From: Typhlomys cinereus
Taxonomy: Eukaryota; Chordata; Mammalia; Rodentia; Platacanthomyidae
DNA length: 64,000 nucleotides
Direction of reading: 5' to 3'
Assembly: GCA_023101885.1 (NCBI GenBank)
Contig: JALPQD010000513.1
Coordinates: 248,001 to 312,000, forward strand
Shown: positions 20,661 through 31,733 of the stretch, in pieces
How positions within the stretch are numbered: position 1 is the stretch's first letter
Layout of the letters: each line of letters begins with the position of its first letter
Translations under genes and position numbers: made by a program
The notes under the pieces: model-generated
Told to the model about the DNA's origin: nothing
Seen by the model: the letters and a program-made list of their open reading frames with translations, nothing else
The model's database searches: none

Positions 20661-21469
20661 AATCATTCGTGGGACACTAAGCAAGATGGTGCCGACTTCT
20701 CATTTCACCCGATTCTTGCAGAAGCATATGTCACAAAGATATTAAAAGGAGCACCAATATTTCCACCCTGAACTAAGAACCAGAACACCCCCCCCCCAGG
20801 CACGAAAGCTGGGGCTCTCCTCATTATGGTCCAGCTCCAGAGTGACGCCATCATTCCTTTGCATTCTTTGAAAACATGAAGCCTGTGGCTTTTCTGTAAA
20901 CTGGCATTTCTTTTGCAGTGTTCCTCCGTTTGGTTTCTAGGATTTTGCTCTGTCTTCGAGGCTGCAGAACACTGGCTTCTGGATCGTGTGGTTCAGCAGT
21001 GTGGTTGTGACACACTTTGTAGGTTCAGGCTGGGGTCCAGGTCACACTGCAGTGAGCATGTCTGTCACGTGACCTGCGATGCTAGAAGGCAGGGGCATCA
21101 CAGGGGGCACAACAGCCCAGGCATGGGAACTGCTGCCTTGCTCTCTGTGATTTCCTTGGGTCCCCAGGTGTGCCCCCAAGATACAACAGCAGCAGACCAG
21201 GCTGGTCCTGGAGCAGAAGGCCAGGGCTTGGGCCTAGGATGACCACTCGGACCTCTTAGCATGCAGGCTTCGGTAGAATCAAATGCCAACTCTTTTACTT
21301 TGGCCCCGTGCACCCAACTCTTATCCCCATGCACTGAGCAGAGAACCCCAGGAAGCGGGTGGGTGAGTCTCTGATTTTGCCTAGAGCTGGGAGCTGCATT
21401 TGGCCCTCCATCTGCGCATCAATAGTGGAGAAATGGAAGGCAATGGACTAAGATGTTGAGCAACATCTT
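20661..21469. other. Nothing recognised
   Basis: Unique sequence with a C-run near 20790-20799. No gene or repeat family is recognised. Confidence 0.4.
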
Positions 21470-21605
21470 AACCACTATTTGAACGTCCATGGTTTAACTG
21501 CCATATTTATTGAATGGGTACCAGCTTTTGCTTCATAGATTATTGTAGGATTTCAGTGAGCTAAGTATTATGCTTAGACCAATGCTTAGCTTACAGAAAG
21601 TATTT
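21470..21605 (+). mobile_element. MIR 3' part (weak)
   Basis: TGTAGGATTTCAGTGAGCTA, AGTATTATGCTTAGACC and AATGCTTAGCTTACAGAAAG echo MIR's TGTGAGGATTAAATGAG, AAAGCGCTTAGAACAG and TGCCTGGCACATAGTAAG. Confidence 0.4.
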
Positions 21606-21654
21606 TTAAGCTGTTTTCTTACTTCATACACATGTAAGCACACATTTGTTCATC

Positions 21655-21690
21655 ACAACACGCACGCACGCATGCACGCACACACACAGA
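21655..21690. repeat. (CGCA)/(CA) microsatellite
   Basis: CACAACACGCACGCACGCAT followed by GCACGCACACACACA; a short CA-type simple repeat. Confidence 0.75.
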
Positions 21691-21709
21691 GAAAAGCCAC
21701 AACTTCTTT

Positions 21710-21850
21710 CCATTTAGCTCATTTAATCTTCACAATGACCCCATCGTGAAGGGGCTTCCTGCCCCCTTTGCGGATATGGAAGCTGAGGCCATGACACCAG
21801 AACTTGACCATTCAAATGGAGACTTCCGTGACCTCCTGACACAGGCTTTC
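21710..21850 (-). mobile_element. MIR SINE
   Basis: TAGCTCATTTAATCTTCACA, ATGACCCCATCGTGAAGG and GCGGATATGGAAGCTGAGGC are the reverse of MIR's 3' half (tcctcacaacaaccctatgaggtagg...gatgaggaaactgaggc). Confidence 0.55.
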
Positions 21851-21984
21851 ATCTCCCTACCCCATTATTCCCTCCCCTGACTCGTTCACAGCATCCTTCA
21901 TGGTGTGCTGTGCTCAGTCGATCACTACCACATTTCACTGCTCACCTTACCTGTGGGTCGAGACTCGGTGCTACCAATAACGGG

Positions 21985-22155
21985 TATGCTCATCATCCTC
22001 CACAGGGGTGCAAGGAAAGGAGGGTGGCATCTATCCCCATTTGACAGGGGAGGAAGCTGCACCTTGCAGAGGTGATATGCTTGGCTGAGATAGATCTACT
22101 CAGTAAATGGGTAAACTAGGACTAAGACCTGGAACCCAAGAGTTCAGCAGATGGG
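21985..22155 (-). mobile_element. MIR SINE
   Basis: CTATCCCCATTTGACAGGGG, AGGAAGCTGCACCTTGCAGA and ACTAAGACCTGGAACCCAAG match the reverse MIR order: CCCATTTTACAGATGAGG, AACTGAGGC..CAGAG, and the B-box region near the end. Confidence 0.55.
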
Positions 22156-22971
22156 GATGAAGTAGAGAACAAGGAAGATTCAATATGCTAAGCAAGCTGT
22201 GTGTTGGGTGCATGGGGTGTAGCGTGCATGCCCCTCTGCCATCAGCCCAAGCTGCAGCTGGGTGTTAAGGTGATAACAGGCTCCGTATGATGCCCCAGGG
22301 GTGGCCATGGGACACCACCTGCTTCATCACATGGGCACCTGTCTAAGGGAGAGACTGGGAGGGGAGAGGGGGTAAATGTAGGGACAAGACATCTTCTGGA
22401 AGCTTCTAGCAACATTTGGAGAAAAAGGGTATCCTGAAATGGATGGGAAAGTCTCAGGTCGCCCTGACTCACACTGAGACCCTTTTCAGAATTCCCTTTC
22501 AAGCCCCTAGGGAGGATTCCAGGCCCTGGGTGACCTTTGGATAGGAATTCTGTTTCTTTCCATTTACATATCTCCACGGGAAAAGACAGGCGGCCAGCTG
22601 ACCCCAGGTTCCGCTCTGCCTGGCAGGTCTATTTCTCACTGTAAGTGATAAATTGGCTCCTGTGAGCCAGGCTGAGCACAGAGTGGTTGTAATGCTTCGG
22701 GGAGAATAAGAGTCACTAGACAGCGTGCCAAGATTACAATTCCTGGGCCTCCCCTCGATCTGTGGTTGTAGCTCCCTGAGGTGGAGCTCAGTACCCACAG
22801 TCCCAAGAAGCTTCCGGGACAATTGTAACATTGGCAGCCCTAGATCACACTGGAGGATCAATAGGATGTGGGTGAGCCTGCTGCAGTCAGGATGGATAAG
22901 GTTCTGCTGCATTTGTAAGCAACTTTGACATCTTACTCACTTAATGCAACAAATGCTAGATTTCCATTGAA
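22156..22971. other. Nothing recognised
   Basis: Unique sequence. A 137-codon minus-strand frame across 22499-22912 has no domains. Confidence 0.4.
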
Positions 22972-23118
22972 TTTTTATTTTATTATTTTGGTATTGAGTA
23001 CAGGGTCTAATTGTCTGGCCTAGAACTTATTATATAGAACAGGCTGGCCTCAAAATGATCTTCCGGCCTCTGGTTTCTAAGTGTTGGGCATACAAGTGAG
23101 TTCAACTACAATGCCCAA
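22972..23118 (-). mobile_element. B1-type SINE
   Basis: A TTTTATTTTATTATTTTGG tail, then ACAGGGTCTAATTGTCTGGC, CTAGAACTTATTATATAGAA, CAGGCTGGCCTCAAAATGAT and TCTAAGTGTTGGGCATACAA in B1 order on the minus strand, near full length. Confidence 0.75.
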
Positions 23119-24265
23119 TCTCAAAGGTTAGTTTTACTCCCATCACAACCTGAAGTGGATTGGGCAGCAGTGGTGTAGCTTTTCTCCTAGGTAGTGACAT
23201 GGGAATCCAGGTCCCTCTAGTCGGGGTATTACTTGTACCTCTAAAGTCATTGTGGAGGGGAAGAAAGAAGGGCAAAGACTCCCCTGGGAGTTTTAATCAA
23301 CTGTCCTGGAAGTGAGTTTCCCATTCTGTTCACTACCCACTTGCTGGAACTCAACCACATGATCCCAGTCTAAATGCAAGGAAGCCTGGGAAATACAGTC
23401 TTTCTGTGTGTCCAGGAAAAAGAAATGGAAATGGATTTGGGGAACAAATGGCCTTGCTGCTGTCACAGAGCTGGATCCATTTTGCCCCTCTGTGGTAAGG
23501 ACAAGTGGCTCCAGCCTGTCTGTCTCCAGGAGGCCCTGCCAGCCAACCTTAGATTTCTCAGCCCATCGAGAAGAAGGATCCCCCCTCTTAGACTGGTCAT
23601 CATTCACAGCATGGCTACTCTATCCAGATGGACATGAACTGGCCTGTGGGATTCACCTTTGACTGTGTAGGTTGAAGAGGATGTTTTGGCCTTAGTAGGA
23701 TAAGCTCTGAAATTGGTTCGTGATGTCTGCCATGGAATGGCAGTGGCTGGTATTGCTGTGAGTCACAGGGCTGCCACCATTATGGGGTCCTTATTGGGAC
23801 CAAGTCCGACACCTCACAGTCTATCCCACTTTCACGAGTTCAAGATCTGAAGTGGCTTCTGGTACACAGTAAAAGCTATCCTTGTTGGTTGGCTTCTATG
23901 AGCTAAACTGTGATGTCTGCGCCCTTTGGAGCTTTCCAGAATCGAATCCAACATTGTTGATGCGATTGTCAACATTGCCGATTGTCATCACAAAGCAGAA
24001 GTGCTCTGATCCCTTCCTCTTCGTATGCACTGTGTCCCTCTTAAACAGCTGCAGATGGATTAGCCCTCTGGTGACACACCTGCCCATGATGTACATTGAT
24101 CACTTGGCCAAACCCTGCAGATCCATCTCATCTATATTACAATGCAGCCCCAGGTCTCAGTTTTCCTAGTTTTGTCCAGCTTCTCTTTACTTGAGATTGG
24201 GACCTTGCATTAACTCCTGCTTTTATTTCATCTTGTGTGGTTCACCTTCAAGATCATCAAGGTCC
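23119..24265. other. Unassigned sequence
   Basis: AT-richer than its neighbours. Parts (for example GCCTGGGAAATACAGTCTTT near 23384) feel like a decayed LTR or L1 3' region, but I cannot assign a family. No gene is recognised. Confidence 0.3.
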
Positions 24266-24440
24266 CCCCTTTTTAATGCCGTGAATGTGCTTTTGTCTGC
24301 TCTTAAATTGACTTTTCACAGCCAGCGTGCAGCTGGGCCGAGCGGTGAGCTGTGGGCCTCGTAATCGCATCCTCCCGCAGCACCGGCGATGTTCTGAGAC
24401 AGTGCACTTTGCATACAGGACCTCGCTTGAGCTGATACCC
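24266..24440. other. Candidate conserved noncoding element
   Basis: Unique block: TTTTTAATGCCGTGAATGTG, TCTTAAATTGACTTTTCAC, then CpG-bearing GGGCCGAGCGGTGAGC, CCTCGTAATCGCATCCTCCC (CTAATCGC-like) and CACTTTGCATACAGG. The mix of AT words, CpGs and a TTTGCATA octamer-like word in non-repetitive DNA is suggestive, not proof. Confidence 0.35.
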
Positions 24441-24444
24441 AAGG

Positions 24445-24600
24445 CCCTGTGCTAATCAGGTTTACAGGTGGAGAAGCCAGTCTCCATCCCGGGGGCTCAG
24501 AGGCAGGAAATGATAGGGCTGGAATTCAACTCGATGTCTATCTCATGCTGGAGTTAATGCTAACTAGCTGCTGTACCACGCTGACAAAGAGGGAGGGAGG
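24445..24600 (-). mobile_element. MIR SINE
   Basis: AGGTTTACAGGTGGAGAAGC, GGGGCTCAGAGGCAGGAAAT, GGGCTGGAATTCAACTCGAT and GTCTATCTCATGCTGGAGTT follow MIR in reverse (tttacagatggggaaactg, gctcagag, gctgggattcgaaccc, gtctgactccagagcc). Confidence 0.55.
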
Positions 24601-25769
24601 TCAAGCCCAGACCTGGGCCAGCACTGGAAGCTATCCTTGCAGGAAGACTCCACTCCAGCTGGTTTAATTGGGAGATCATTTATTACAGGGACTGCACAGC
24701 TCACGGCATAGCTGGATCGGGGAGGATGCCAGAAGAAATGTTCTGACCCAGTGGAACCTTCCAGAAGCCCCACAGCTGCCCCTGACACTGCTTAGAACCT
24801 GAGAAGTGCCCAGCTAGTGCCTGGCTTCTGGCTTTGGATAAGCTTGTCCAGGAGACCCCTGGTCACCACTCTGTGATTCACTTTCCTCCCTCTACCTCTC
24901 ACCTGAGTGTCCCTTGATGAATTCAGGTCATATGCAAAAATCTGCCTCCCACAGATATCAAAGCAATATAGCTTTTCATTTTTCAGTCTTTGTCACACAG
25001 AAAGACACTTCAGAGGAGTTGGCAGTGTGGCAGTTGCCGCGCTTGGGACCCTCTGCAACCTTGGGCTTGGAAGAAACCGTTACTCTGGTCATGGGTCACC
25101 TGGGGCATATCTGCTATTCTTTGGCCTTCTAGACTCCTTCGTGCTCATCTCTGAGACTCTGTGCATGTCTCTCCCCACTAACCTGAGCCTGGCTGTTCTT
25201 AGTATTGGAGGTGCCCTAAGCACCATCCAGCAGGGAGGAGGCTCAGCAGAGGTTGCAGAAAGCCTGGGTGCCCACACGTGTGCTTGCAGAGGATGCTCTA
25301 TAATGGGCAATGAGGGAGGACTGAGGTCTATGGGCTGTACCAAGACTTGGCCCTTCTCCCCAGGGGTGTGTTAACTCCTCACTGGACCCAGGATCCTGCT
25401 GCATACCTGAAGCACAGCAAACAGCCCAGTGCTCGACCTGCCTTGCAGAACCTTGGCCCTCCTATGCAGAAGAGGATCATGGCTCATTACCATGCAGCCT
25501 CTTGGGGCCAGCCCACAGCAGAGAACAGCATAAAGACCTTGGCCAAGTCCCTTCCCATGTGGGCTTCTGCTCCATCAGTCTTCCCCATTACTGTGACTTT
25601 CAACAACTGATATTGGCTGGTCTACACCATCACCCCAGGGAGCTTTCTGTGCCTATTTCTGGGACTTACCTATGGGGTTCCTTTGCCAGGCACTGGGTCT
25701 GATCTGGGTTCTTGGTCATATGCAAGGGGCTCCTGACTCAATGAATTGTGAAAGCGATTTTAAAGTTGT
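24601..25769. other. Nothing recognised
   Basis: Unique sequence. The 155-codon plus-strand frame across 24907-25374 shows no domain and overlaps an 84-codon frame on the other strand. Confidence 0.4.
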
Positions 25770-26030
25770 GTTAGAAATTTGCCCTTGACCTCCAGGGTCA
25801 AGTTTAGTCTGCTCTTCTAGGTCCTTCACAATCTCTTATCACTAGCAGCTGCATTCCCTGGAATCACACAGCTTTCAGAGTATATATTGTACCAAACCAC
25901 CCCCTAACCTTGTGATCCATTAGTGATGTCTGCCACAGGCAGAGTATGGAGGATTGATGAGTGTGCTATTGGCTTGCTCCATCTTTCTGGTCCTAAGTCC
26001 TTCAGAGTTATCTTCGATGACTAACTTCTT
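25770..26030 (+). mobile_element. L2 LINE fragment
   Basis: TTGACCTCCAGGGTCAAGTT, TAGTCTGCTCTTCTAGGTCC, TTCACAATCTCTTATCACTA fit the L2 segment reading ...CAGGATAAAGTCCAAACTCC, TTAGCATGGCCTACAAGGCC, CTTCATGATCTGGCCCCTG. Diverged. Confidence 0.4.
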
Positions 26031-26721
26031 CCTTCTTGAGGAGTCAAGGTCTCTGTATTCAGAGGAACTCATACTTTTTCCTGTCGTGGGAGGGAGAAAG
26101 AACTGACCTCTTCTTGGGGCTCTGTAACACAGCTAATTCAAGGATGCCTGCTCCCTCCCCACCTCTTGTCCTGTCACCCTCAGTCTCTCTGTCTTATGCT
26201 AGCCCAGCCCCATCTTTAACCTCGAGGTGAGATCACAGACCTTACCCAGCCTTAATCGCCCTGTGCTCTGAGCAGTTCACTAGGGGCAGGAGGCAGGAGG
26301 GAAGGAAGCCATGGTGGAGCGTTGTAGGAAGCCTGGTTCTAGAGCTTCACCCGGAGTCTCATTCCCACGTACCATTGCTGTCAGCCAAGTTCATCTGCGT
26401 CACCCTGGCTTTACCAGGCGTGTGCCACAGGGCCTTATAGAGTCCTGAGCTGCCTGTCGCTGGAAGTTTGCAAGAAGCCCTGGCAAATGGTTTCCTGAGC
26501 TTCCTCCAGGCACAGAGCCAGGTAGCCTTTATAGCTCCCATGTCCAGGCGGTGTAAGAGCCTGGGCCTCCCAGATGAGCTGTCTCAGGCCATCATGCCCT
26601 ACTGGCCTTTGGAGGGTAGCTGGAGCCGGACCCTCTAGCTGTCTAGTCCCCAACTCTGTTTCTGGTTTGCGAAGGTTTTCCAGTACCTCTGGTTTTTACC
26701 TGTGCTCAGCTTCTTCATATA
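26031..26721. other. Nothing recognised
   Basis: Unique sequence, no features identified. Confidence 0.4.
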
Positions 26722-26975
26722 GTTGTGTGTGTGTGTGTGCGTATGTGTGTGTGTGTGAAAGAGAGAGAAAGAGAGAACTGTGTGTGCCCTGTGGAGGCTC
26801 AAGGGTGACTTCAGGAATCATTCTATCTCCTTTTGCCTTTATCTTGGGTTTCCCAGGCTCTGCCTTCCAGAGCTAGTCATTGCCATTCTGCCTGGCATTT
26901 TAATGTGGGTTCCAGGGTCCAAACCTTAAGTCCTACTGCATGCGATGCAGAATCTTAACCCCTGAGCCGTTAAAA
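26722..26975 (-). mobile_element. B4-like SINE with TG/GA tail
   Basis: A TG then GAGA run (26722-26778) leads into TGGAGGCTCAAGGGTGACTT, CAGGAATCATTCTATCTCC, GTTTCCCAGGCTCTGCCTTC, CTGCCTGGCATTTTAATGTG and TTAACCCCTGAGCCG. Same order as the copies at 29414-29685, 49686-49972 and 55780-56046, but much more diverged: an old member of the family. Confidence 0.65.
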
Positions 26976-27106
26976 CAGGGCTTTATGTAGCCCAGGCTGA
27001 CCTTGAACTCACTGCATAGCAGAGGATAACTGCGAACTCCTGATCTTCCTTCCTCTACCTCCTGAGCGTTGGATGATATATGTGCATCACCAAGCCCAGC
27101 TCCTTG
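26976..27106 (-). mobile_element. B1-type SINE
   Basis: CAGGGCTTTATGTAGCCCAG, GCTGACCTTGAACTCACTGC, TCCTGATCTTCCTTCCTCTA, CCTCCTGAGCGTTGGATGAT and CATCACCAAGCCCAGCTCC give a nearly complete B1 on the minus strand. Confidence 0.8.
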
Positions 27107-27594
27107 CAGATCTCTTACTGTGCTTGCCCACAGGGGTTTCTCCCGTCTGTCTCCTGTAGTCCTGGCCTTGCTCCTCACTCTGCCCTCTCTCCTGGCAGTG
27201 CCTGTTTTCCACCTCAGGTCTTACTTCTTGCCTCTCACCATGCTTTCTTTCAGCCAGTCTCCACCCACTCCTAATTAGCATTTACTCCAACCTCAGCTGC
27301 ACAGAGCCTGCCGGCTTCCGAAGGGAACAGGTGCATGCAGCAGAGCCCACTGGGTACCTCACTCTCTCCCAGCTCCTGGCAATCCTCTCTTCAGGAGGAA
27401 GCCCCATAATTGGTATTTGTGTTAAGTGGACATGGAGGCGTTATGTGAACCAAGAGAGCGACAGGGCTGGGGAGGGGGCTGCATCGATAAAGGTCTGGTG
27501 TCCAAGACAAGGGAGGAGATGCCCAGCTCTGACTCTGTCCTCGCTGGGATGGGAGTAGAGGGGAGAATTGGCTCAACAGGACACGGGAAAGAGG

Positions 27595-27725
27595 TGCCGT
27601 CACTGTTCCATTTCACAGATGGGAAAATGCAGACCTAGGAAGGTCTGAGTGTCAGGTCCAAGGGCAGGAAGGTCCAGTGGCTGACATGGGATTCAAACCC
27701 AGGCAGTCCTAATCTGGCCACATAG
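27595..27725 (-). mobile_element. MIR SINE
   Basis: CCATTTCACAGATGGGAAAA, TGCAGACCTAGGAAGGTCTG and GGGATTCAAACCCAGGCAGT match MIR in reverse, including the tRNA B box complement GATTCAAACCC. Confidence 0.65.
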
Positions 27726-27864
27726 ACTGGCAGGTCAGCAGGGTTGACCTATTTCAAGGAACATATCAGGGTCTCTTGGGAAAGTCCCGGGCAGATTTAT
27801 AAATAAAGACACTTGGCCCCACAGGGAAAAGGTCAGCCAGGGTTGAAGATACAGGCTGATGAGT

Positions 27865-28010
27865 CAAATGGAACTGGCTTCCAGTTCTATCTCTGCCCCT
27901 TTTCAGCTGGGTAACACCAAGTAAGTTGCTTAACTTCTCTGAGCCTCGGGGCCCTCCTTATAAAATGCAGATAATATCAAAGCCAGCTAGCTGATGGCCA
28001 TTGGTAGGAG
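27865..28010 (+). mobile_element. MIR SINE
   Basis: TCCAGTTCTATCTCTGCCCC, TTTCAGCTGGGTAACACCAA, GTAAGTTGCTTAACTTCTCT, GAGCCTCGGGGCCCTCCTTA, TAAAATGCAGATAATATCAA: the MIR core in full and correct order. Confidence 0.7.
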
Positions 28011-28844
28011 CTTATGAGCCAACGTGTGGGGCCCAACTGGCACGACCAGCTACCTGAATGCCAGCTGCCTTTGCTCCGGTTGGACTATGGCCCTAGGGGT
28101 GCCGCTGGCTGTGGGAGGCCCTGTGTAGGAGGCGGGTCCAGGAGGAGTAAGGGCCGAGCTGACAGCTGCTTCTCCTTTCCCGTAGTGCGGGCACCTGGAG
28201 GCAGTTGAAGACAGCTCTGTTGCTCTGAGGGGCCTGACAAGTGTAATCACACAGTTTAGCAGGAACAACAAAGCAGCCCTGGGTATGGGATTCGTTGCAG
28301 GCTGTGAGCAGGGTTGGCTGCCTAGGAGCCTCCGGTGGGAGATTCCCCACGGAGCTCCAGCCTGCCCCTCCCCTTCCTGCCCTGGGGACAGCTGAACAGC
28401 TTGGGTTCTCTGAGTCCAGGGACTCCCCATCTAGGAAATCCTTCCAGGAAAGTCCCCAAGCAGCCAGGGCTGCTGGGGAGCGTTCCGAACAGCTCAGGGG
28501 AGAAACTGGAAGCCACGGCACCCCTTCCTTGATGCCCCTAGTAAGCAGGAAAGCTGTAATGGGCTCCACCCTCAAACTGTTCATGGCTCTTGACTGGATT
28601 CTTCCCTTCAAGAACAGAACAGAGAGACAACCCGCCCATAACAGACTCCATCATCAATAGGACTCAGATATGCTTGGGAAGGTGCCGAGACCCTGAGCCT
28701 GAAAAGGTAGATTGCACAAGCATCGCTTGCGGCGTCCAGCGGTCTCCATCTGTCTTGTAATCAAACCTGGACCCCGGTCCCTTGAAACTCCAAAGACTTT
28801 CGGTCACACTGTCCTCTGTCATCCATGTGCTCACCCAAGGTCGT
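28011..28844. other. Nothing recognised
   Basis: Unique GC-rich sequence. The 172-codon minus-strand frame (28093-28611) overlaps three other frames and has no recognisable domain. Confidence 0.4.
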
Positions 28845-28970
28845 TCATCCAGCACTTCCACTGAACACACGCTCTGTCAAGTCCTGGGGCCACACATGGC
28901 AACACTGAGCAAAGCCGGGGTGAAGCTCAAGTCCTTGGGAGCTAATCGTCTGGAGCAGACAGAGTATCAG
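28845..28970 (-). mobile_element. L2-like fragment
   Basis: TTCATCCAGCACTTCCACTG, AACACACGCTCTGTCAAGTC, CTGGGGCCACACATGGCAAC, ACTGAGCAAAGCCGGGG and GAAGCTCAAGTCCTTGGGAG mirror the ancient repeat segment reading TTCAACAAATATTTATTGAG, CACCTACTATGTGCCAGG, CTGGGGATACAGCAGTGAAC, AAAACAGAC, GGAGCTTACATTCTAG. Confidence 0.45.
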
Positions 28971-29398
28971 TGGGCACTTGTTACCCCTGCTCTGCCAGGC
29001 TCTGCCAGAGGGTCTTGGATACTGACCCTCTCATTTCCTCTATCCTCAAGTGCTGTGAATAGCTACCATCTTCCTTCTGCAGATAGGTTAGCTGAAGTTG
29101 ACAAGGCTCATCTGGGAATGGTGGTGGTAGGATTACCATCCAGGTAGTTTGGTCTAGTAGCTTGAGTAGTCTCCTCCTGATGGAAGTAGATTTCTATAGG
29201 CGGTGAAAACAGTGAGAGAGACCAGAAAAAATTAAGCAAGGCTGCAAGTCTATGTGAGAGACAACATGTACTGAAGTCCACGCCGCATTCAGGATATAGG
29301 CACCCCACTAGGAGGTCCATCGCAAAGCCTTCCAGTGGGACTTTCAAACCTGGCCTCAGCAGGGACCACTGTCAAAGATCAAAAGAAGAAACCAATAG

Positions 29399-29700
29399 AA
29401 CATTTCCATTTTTTTAAATTATTTTATTATTTATTCAATTGTGTGTGTATGCATGTGCGCGTGTGTGTATGTATGTATGTGTGTATGTATGTGTGTATGT
29501 GTAGGACCACCTCCACCTCCTCCTTGTTTACTCTGCCCGAGATTCACAGGCTCCACCCTACCAGGACCAGAAGCGCAGGCGGCCCCCGCTTCCGCCTGGC
29601 GTCTATACGTGGGGTCTAGGATCCGAACTGAGGACCTTCCACCTGCAAGGCAGAGGCTTAACCCCTGAGCCACCTCTCCAGCCCCAATATTTCCATTTTT
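29399..29700 (-). mobile_element. Young B4-like SINE with target-site duplication
   Basis: The element body spans 29414-29685 on the minus strand. It starts with GGGCTGGAGAGGTGGCTCAG (A box), GAGTTCGGATCC-type B box (here CAGTTCGGATCC), then CCCACGTATAGACGCC, a GC-rich body and a CA/TA-rich tail ending in an AT-rich stretch. Flanks 29399-29413 and 29686-29700 are a 15-base target-site duplication with one mismatch (AACATTTCCATTTTT / AATATTTCCATTTTT). About 14 mismatches over roughly 175 body bases separate it from the copy at 49686-49972. It lacks about 25-30 bases present there, between two ACCAC words. Confidence 0.85.
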
Positions 29701-30930
29701 GATCCTCTAAAAAGTTCATAAAAGGAGAACCAGGGTCCAGAGCTTCAGAGTAATTCTGATTCCCCCAACAGCCAGAGACTACTTCTCGCTCCCCCTGATT
29801 CTCCTGAGCAATCAGGTGTCCCTCCCTTCCCTGCTTTTCAATAAACTATTCAATGGCATCCGCAGCTTCAGTCTTGGAGTCTGGGATGCAAGAACCTGGA
29901 TAGAAATGCCATAACAGTCCCACACCTGCACATTCGTTAAGCTATATATACCCCCTTGGGGAATCCATTTCACATCCAGTTGTGATATCTGTCCAGAGTT
30001 TATGTCACCTCACGCCAGAGGAAACAGGCACGTGGAGCCCTGACCCAGCCCAGGAGCAGGTGCAAAAGTGGGGGGGGAGGGGGCTCTTTGGAGCAATGCG
30101 GCACTGGGACTCCAGCCCACCTGAGGGAACTGCCCTGGGTGCAGAGCGACAGGACCAGGCCCGTGCCCTGCAGATGCCCCCACAGTGGAGCAGCTCTACC
30201 CTGCCCCACCCACGCCACTTCTGCAGTTCCCTTTGTTCTTGCTGTAAGTCACAGGTGACAGCTGCTCCGCCCTCCGGAGTAAGCTGTGATGGGAATGAAC
30301 TCTGGGTCCTCAATCAGGTCTACTCAGAGAAGGCTCCGAAAAAAAAAAAAAAATACCACTCTGTAGCCAGAGCCTGCGTGTAAAGGTCTGCGAGGGGACA
30401 GATGCCTCTTACAGCTCTGCATTGGCATGAGAGAGGTGCTTCTGGGGACAAGGTGGTGTCAGATGAGGTTTAAGTCTCAGCACGTTTCCTATGAGCCTGC
30501 TCACCCAAGTGGAAAAGCCGGTGCTGTCTTAAAGATGTACCTGTGTAAGAGAATGCATGTGGGTGAAGATATCCATACATGCATATGCAGGGGCTACTCA
30601 CGCACAGCGGAATGTCTGGGTGTATGGTCACAGGTGCGGACTGATTGGCTCTCTTGTCTGTCTTTGTCCCTACATACCTGTGCATTGGCTGAACTCTGGG
30701 AGCAATTTTGTTTCAGTGGCTAGCTCAGGCAAGCCTTCTCCACGGCCAAGAAGACACCCAAGACCCCGACTTGAAACTCACACCCCGTCATACCTACTTT
30801 ATTCTAATAGCAAGTCATATGACCAAACACAAAGTCAAGGGCAGGGAAATAGATTCTGCCCTCCTAACGAGAAAAGAAGGAAAGGGAAGGAATAGAGATC
30901 ATGCTATTCCACTGCTATTTGAATGAGTAT
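29701..30930. other. Nothing recognised
   Basis: Unique sequence, with an A-run at 30339-30353. The 133-codon frame across 29982-30383 ends in that A-run and shows no domain. Confidence 0.4.
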
Positions 30931-31115
30931 ATGCTTACATATGTCCATGTGGGTTGTTGTATGTGTGCGCCTGAGTGTATGTGTGCCTAGATGTGTACCT
31001 AGTGTATGTGTTCATGGATGTCTTTCACATATGTGCTGTGTATATGCATGAGGATATTAAACTATATGTATCTGTGTTTTTACATGTGCGTCTAGGAGCA
31101 TTCCCCCTCCCTACC
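30931..31115. repeat. Degenerate TG-rich tract
   Basis: Irregular TATG, TGTGTG and GTGCCTAGATGTG units without a fixed period; likely an eroded TG microsatellite. Confidence 0.5.
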
Positions 31116-31489
31116 ACACATACAACACAGCATCCAGTGAGGCCTCTCTGCAGGAACATATGGAGCGACACTGTTTCAGGCCCTCAAAGAAATACCTGCC
31201 CCCTCCCACCATGAGTCTTGTGCAATCTACATGTGCTGAGGAAGATCTTGCTCTGTTAGTGGCCTTGAGAAAATTCACTGGTCAGTTGTCATGTACTTTA
31301 TTATTACCCAGATGCCTGTGCGTTCCAAACAATTGTTTTTAAATTGCTTCATTGGCCTGTCTCGGTAGACCCGATCTCGCCACACTTGAGCGGCTCAGTG
31401 GCTCAGATTCTCTGGGTCGGAGTTGGTGGGAGTCAGATGTACCTCAGAGCATGGAAGAGCAACCCGGAGAGAGATCCAGAGGAAGCCTC

Positions 31490-31625
31490 CCCACGGTGCA
31501 ATGAGGCAGCGTTATGGAGCAGCAAAAGTATGGACTTTCGGGCCAGAGGGAGCTGGCGTCGAGACCAGAATCTGCCCTGAGCAGATTGCATGACGTCACA
31601 TGAGTCCTTGCAAAGAGGGGTCCCT
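31490..31625 (+). mobile_element. MIR-like fragment
   Basis: TTATGGAGCAGCAAAAGTAT, GGACTTTCGGGCCAGAGGGA and CGAGACCAGAATCTGCCCTG are reminiscent of MIR's 5' half (tRNA head, GACTCTGGAGCCAGACTGCC, CGAATCCCGGCTCTGCC). Confidence 0.45.
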
Positions 31626-31733
31626 GCCTGGATATTGTGGGCAGAACGAGGTTGGAGGGTTTCCAAAGTGTATGAGGCACCCAGCACCTCACCTGGCCAG
31701 TCCTTCCCAATGATCATTCTGCAGTGGGGCCTT

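Noticed and set aside
28093..28611. 172-codon minus-strand frame and three overlapping frames
   Set aside because: Mutually overlapping frames on both strands with no domains are typical of GC-rich noncoding DNA.
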